In this document: piece by piece, positions 61,507-64,000 of the stretch
How the letters are laid out: each line of letters opens with the position of its first letter
Numbering within the stretch: the stretch's first letter is position 1
Assembly: GCF_002251945.1 (NCBI RefSeq)
Contig: NZ_NDHW01000037.1
Coordinates: 99,511-163,510, forward strand
Length of the DNA stretch: 64,000 nucleotides
Reading direction: 5' to 3'
Origin: Pseudanabaena sp. SR411
Lineage (GTDB): Bacteria; Cyanobacteriota; Cyanobacteriia; Pseudanabaenales; Pseudanabaenaceae
Translations under genes and position numbers: made by a program
The notes under the pieces: model-generated
Told to the model about the DNA's origin: nothing
Seen by the model: the letters and a program-made list of their open reading frames with translations, nothing else
Databases searched by the model: none

Positions 61507-62358
61507 ATGAAATCGCCTAAGCAGTCAGTATCGCAACGGTTAATGTCTATTGGTATCGTGATTAGCGTTGTCTTTTTGCTGATGGCGATTCTTGCGCCGT
61601 TCCTGCAAGCCATAGGGGTATTAACCAATCCCAGTGAATTTCTCAGCAATCCGATCCATCAGCCACCATCACCACAACATTGGTTTGGCACAGATTTACA
61701 GGGGCATGATGTATTTACAAGGACGATCGCTGGTGCTGGTGTGGCATGGCAAGTAACGATCGCCTCAACGGTAATTAGCTTAGCGATCGGCGTACCCTTA
61801 GGGATGCTAAGCGGCTACAAGGGCGGTTGGTTGGATCGCGGCTTAGTGTTTCTGATGGATGCGCTGTACACTTTGCCCAGTCTATTGCTTTCGCTGACGA
61901 TCGCCTTTGTGGTCGGTGCTGGTGTCTGGAATGCGGCGATCGCGCTCAGTGTTGCCTATATCCCTCAGTATTTTCGCGTAATCCGAAACCAAACTGTAAG
62001 TACCAAAACCGAAGTTTATATCGAAGCTGCTCAAGCGATCGGTGCTGACACGAAAACGATCCTCATCAAATATCTCGCGCCCAACGTGATCCAAAGTTTA
62101 CCCGTAATTTTCACTCTCAACGCTGCTGATGCGATTCTGACTCTGGCAGGTTTAGGCTTTTTGGGCTTAGGCATTCCCGAAGATGTGCCTGAATGGGGTC
62201 ACGATCTCAAGCAAGCTCTAGATGCGCTTTCGACTGGTGAAAATATCTGGTGGACAACTGTTTTTCCTGGTTTAGCGATTACTTTTATGGCGATCGGTTT
62301 ATCGCTAGTAGGTGAAGGCTTGACTCAGAGATTTAGTAGCAAGAAAACTGAAGTTTAA
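61507..62358 (+). CDS. ABC transporter permease, DppC/OppC type
   Basis: About 283 aa from ATG 61507 (MKSPKQSVSQRLMS); the frame opens upstream but runs back through a palindrome, so an earlier start is unlikely. Six TM segments; OppC-N region (HQPPSPQHWFGTDLQGHDVF), EAA loop EAAQAIGADTKTILIKYLAPN, and GLGFLGLGIPEDVPEWG. Imports peptides or nickel-like substrates with partners that are not nearby. Confidence 0.85.
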   Translation: MKSPKQSVSQRLMSIGIVISVVFLLMAILAPFLQAIGVLTNPSEFLSNPIHQPPSPQHWFGTDLQGHDVFTRTIAGAGVAWQVTIASTVISLAIGVPLGMLSGYKGGWLDRGLVFLMDALYTLPSLLLSLTIAFVVGAGVWNAAIALSVAYIPQYFRVIRNQTVSTKTEVYIEAAQAIGADTKTILIKYLAPNVIQSLPVIFTLNAADAILTLAGLGFLGLGIPEDVPEWGHDLKQALDALSTGENIWWTTVFPGLAITFMAIGLSLVGEGLTQRFSSKKTEV

Positions 62359-62396
62359 CAACATTACAATGAGCCATCAACACACAAATAACTAAG

Positions 62397-62597
62397 ATGA
62401 GTCAAGATAAACCAAATAATGAACAAGCACAGGGACTGTATAGGTTATGCTACCGCCTAACAAACGCTATCTATCCTAATTGGCAGTATAAAGCGATCGA
62501 GCTTGTTAGAATAGACGAACGTACTGGACATCTATATGTGCTTGCAGAAGGAAATCTTGACTTTGAGATAAAAACTACAGGAGGCTATGAGCCATGA
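62397..62597 (+). CDS. DUF6888-like small protein
   Basis: 66 aa. GLYRLCYRLTNAIYPNWQYK, then AIELVRIDERTGHLYVLA, the conserved pattern of DUF6888. Its stop overlaps the start of the next gene by 4 bp (ATGA). These two families often travel together in cyanobacterial genomes and may form a toxin-antitoxin-like pair; this is inference. Confidence 0.65.
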   Translation: MSQDKPNNEQAQGLYRLCYRLTNAIYPNWQYKAIELVRIDERTGHLYVLAEGNLDFEIKTTGGYEP

Positions 62598-62788
62598 CAG
62601 ACATCAATTACAACAAAATGGAATTGGATGACTTACGGAAATATGTACTTACTCATAGGGAAGATATCCAAGCTTTTCAGTCATACATTGATCGCTCGAA
62701 GGCTTCTGGAAGAATGATAGCTGTTGACGCAGCCACACCTAAATGGGAAGAAGCTCTAGAGGAAAATATCCGCCGTACAGCTAATTAG
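62594..62788 (+). CDS. DUF6887-like small protein
   Basis: 64 aa. MELDDLRKYVLTHREDIQAF, then QSYIDRSKASGRM, matching DUF6887. Translationally coupled to the DUF6888 gene. Helical and charged, like many antitoxins. Confidence 0.65.
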   Translation: MTDINYNKMELDDLRKYVLTHREDIQAFQSYIDRSKASGRMIAVDAATPKWEEALEENIRRTAN

Positions 62789-62866
62789 CGATCGCCGATC
62801 TTGTGGTGCGATCATTGCAAAATTATTGGATGCAATCAAGAAGCTAGGGAATCAGGAGGAGGATTT

Positions 62867-63085
62867 ATGAGTAGATACAGTATGAATGTTCAATGGTCTG
62901 AGGCGGATCAGTTGTTTCTAGTCACAATTTCAGAATTTGCTGATCTCGTTGTCATGCCTTGTACTCATAGCGAAACTCGTGAGCAAGCAATTCATAATGG
63001 TGAAGAGGTTATTGAAATGTATTTAGAAGCTTGGCAAATGGAAAGTGAATCTATTCCTGAACCAAAGATACTTCAAGCTGCTTAG
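62867..63085 (+). CDS. HicB-family antitoxin
   Basis: 72 aa from ATG 62867 (MSRYSMNVQWSEADQLFLVT), with a strong GGAGGAGG Shine-Dalgarno. ISEFADLVVMPCTHSETREQ, AIHNGEEVIEMYLEAW is a HicB core. No hicA is found on either side, so it may be an orphan. Confidence 0.8.
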   Translation: MSRYSMNVQWSEADQLFLVTISEFADLVVMPCTHSETREQAIHNGEEVIEMYLEAWQMESESIPEPKILQAA

Positions 63086-63114
63086 CTATGTTCAAATGAG
63101 ATCACCAATCTTGT

Positions 63115-63148
63115 AGAAGGTGCGTTAAGGAAATGTAACGCACCTTCT
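63115..63148 (+). terminator. Terminator after hicB
   Basis: AGAAGGTGCGTTA, loop AGGAAATG, TAACGCACCTTCT followed by TAATTTC. Confidence 0.6.
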
Positions 63149-63246
63149 TAATTTCAATTAAATGAACTTTTTACATAACAAATGTTTGTTCGTTAAGCTA
63201 CGCTAATGCACCCTACCTGCTCAATCGTTAGACATCAAAGAAACTC

Positions 63247-63390
63247 ATGACACAAAACTTCTTTGTTCGGCTTAGAACATACTTTGAGAAAGTAGGAGCA
63301 GTTCTACGTGGCGAGGCAGATTCAGCATCGATATTTCCGAACACGACTGACATAGGGGACTTGCGAGGAAATAAGATACCAATCAATTAG
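63247..63390 (+). pseudogene. DUF6602-like gene, N-terminal fragment truncated by an IS
   Basis: 47 codons. RLRTYFEKVGAVLRGEAD, SASIFPNTTDIG match the N-terminus of DUF6602 proteins (a nuclease-like family of about 250 residues); after TDIG the sequence turns into IS-end DNA (DLRGNKIPIN). The junction is near 63357. Confidence 0.6.
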
Positions 63391-64000
63391 GAACAATGGT
63401 TATATCCCATTTGGGTAAAGTATCAGAACGTTGCCAAAATGGAAAATACTGTTTCAAGTCTTCTGGTAGAAGTTTTATGCCCTTCACATAGGCTGTTTCC
63501 ACTAAATGAACAATTGGTGAAATCCCTTTCCATGTCATGTTACTAGCCCACCTTACAGCAGCATCAACAGAATCTAGAATCGTACCATGCCAATAATTTT
63601 CTAGAGCAGCCCAACAGCGTTCAATAGGATTATATTTACTGTGATAAGGGGGATAGTAAACCAGACGAATTTTCAAGTCAATCTTTTGCGATAACTCGAC
63701 CATGCGTTTGATAAATTGAGTGCGATTACTGCGGGTAGCCGAACCGCCATCAAGGTTAATCACCCATTCGTCAAAGGCTGAAGCTCGTAATTGATTCTTT
63801 TGCCACCAATCACTCAAGCAATCAACAATAAAATCACTGGTTTCCGCAGACTGCCCCATATAGATTGCCAATTGGTCATTATTGGTATTGAGGATACCAA
63901 AGGGAACTAAAACTGCTGACCATTCGGTATCATGATCGTTAGCTTTTTGGGGTTCTAACGTGCGGGCTTTGCCACCCCGTGAAAGATTACCAATCTTCAC
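63358..64000 (-). mobile_element. ISAzo13-type insertion sequence, partial (runs past the window)
   Basis: One end lies within a DUF6602-like gene near 63357; the transposase gene begins at the right edge of the window and the other end is not visible. The left limit is estimated from where the host gene similarity ends. Confidence 0.6.
63383..64000 (-). CDS. ISAzo13-family transposase, C-terminal part
   Basis: 205 aa seen, open at the window edge. MKIGNLSRGGKARTLEPQKA, VINLDGGSATRSNRTQFIKR (second catalytic Asp), YYPPYHSKYNPIERCWAALE with the catalytic Glu, and NMTWKGISPIV are characteristic of the ISAzo13 group (DDE transposases close to rve types). No internal stop is seen in this part. 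Confidence 0.85.
   Translation of the reverse strand: MKIGNLSRGGKARTLEPQKANDHDTEWSAVLVPFGILNTNNDQLAIYMGQSAETSDFIVDCLSDWWQKNQLRASAFDEWVINLDGGSATRSNRTQFIKRMVELSQKIDLKIRLVYYPPYHSKYNPIERCWAALENYWHGTILDSVDAAVRWASNMTWKGISPIVHLVETAYVKGIKLLPEDLKQYFPFWQRSDTLPKWDITIVPN

Noticed and set aside
63170..63240. attC-like GTTAGAC before the DUF6602 fragment
   Set aside because: The 7-mer fits GTTRRRY but no well-paired partner half was found; too short to claim.

Overview
This window is cyanobacterial chromosome. The octamer GCGATCGC (HIP1) and its core CGATCG occur throughout. The genes include psbV, petE, a carboxysome shell protein, desB, a Tab2-family protein, a GUN4-domain protein and many cyanobacterial small families. 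Short compact genes, an anaerobic pfl-adhE locus and abundant intergenic palindromes suggest a Pseudanabaena-like organism; that genus assignment is inference.

Layout: 0-3.8 kb holds egtD plus the start of an ovoA/egtB-like gene, a TspO-DCC pair and a metallo-hydrolase. 4.3-13.6 kb has a copper-type P-ATPase, a Gdx-type SMR exporter, a CPBP protease convergent with tilS, two secreted or envelope proteins, a MITE and tyrS. 13.6-19.4 kb has an Rpn nuclease remnant, an ABC exporter, a RelE/Phd toxin-antitoxin pair, a lipoprotein, MAPEG and DUF1499 proteins, a lone ccmK paralogue and aroQ. 19.4-22.1 kb looks like a relic mobile region: an Rpn remnant, an IntI-type recombinase remnant, a degenerate repeat array, three close-packed membrane genes and a partial attC-like sequence. 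22.2-38.1 kb carries a cytosine deaminase-like enzyme, an M61 peptidase, an FHA-GGDEF-EAL protein, recQ, desB, clpS, a CPBP protease, tRNA-Tyr, a TIGR01777 protein, a large hybrid kinase and lpxA.

38.2-44.4 kb is a fermentation cluster on the minus strand (pflB, pflA, a small membrane protein, adhE). It would convert pyruvate to formate and acetyl-CoA, then acetyl-CoA to ethanol, in the dark without oxygen. 44.6-49.9 kb has a secreted protein, a Deg-type protease, galT, a MASE1-GGDEF cyclase and tab2. 50.1-53.3 kb is an accessory island of intact and broken toxin-antitoxin genes with a 237-bp duplication and an AT-rich gene carrying an HEPN-like motif. At 53.4-56.3 kb an intact IS982-family element splits a Ser/Thr kinase-TPR-GUN4 gene; removing the element and one target repeat restores the frame exactly. 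56.5-62.4 kb has petE, psbV, a small IF-2-like protein, a modular C39-like peptidase, a DUF29 protein, hisA and a DppC-type permease. The window ends in another accessory patch (DUF6888-DUF6887, HicB, a truncated DUF6602 gene and an ISAzo13-type transposase that continues past the edge).

Two things stand out across scales. First, about 28 intergenic hairpins, nearly all with a 3-nt loop closed by a C-G pair, have gene-specific stems of 8-29 bp and often swallow stop codons. Second, there are several dispersed repeat families (a 168-bp MITE, a 100-bp double hairpin and an 82-bp palindromic element).
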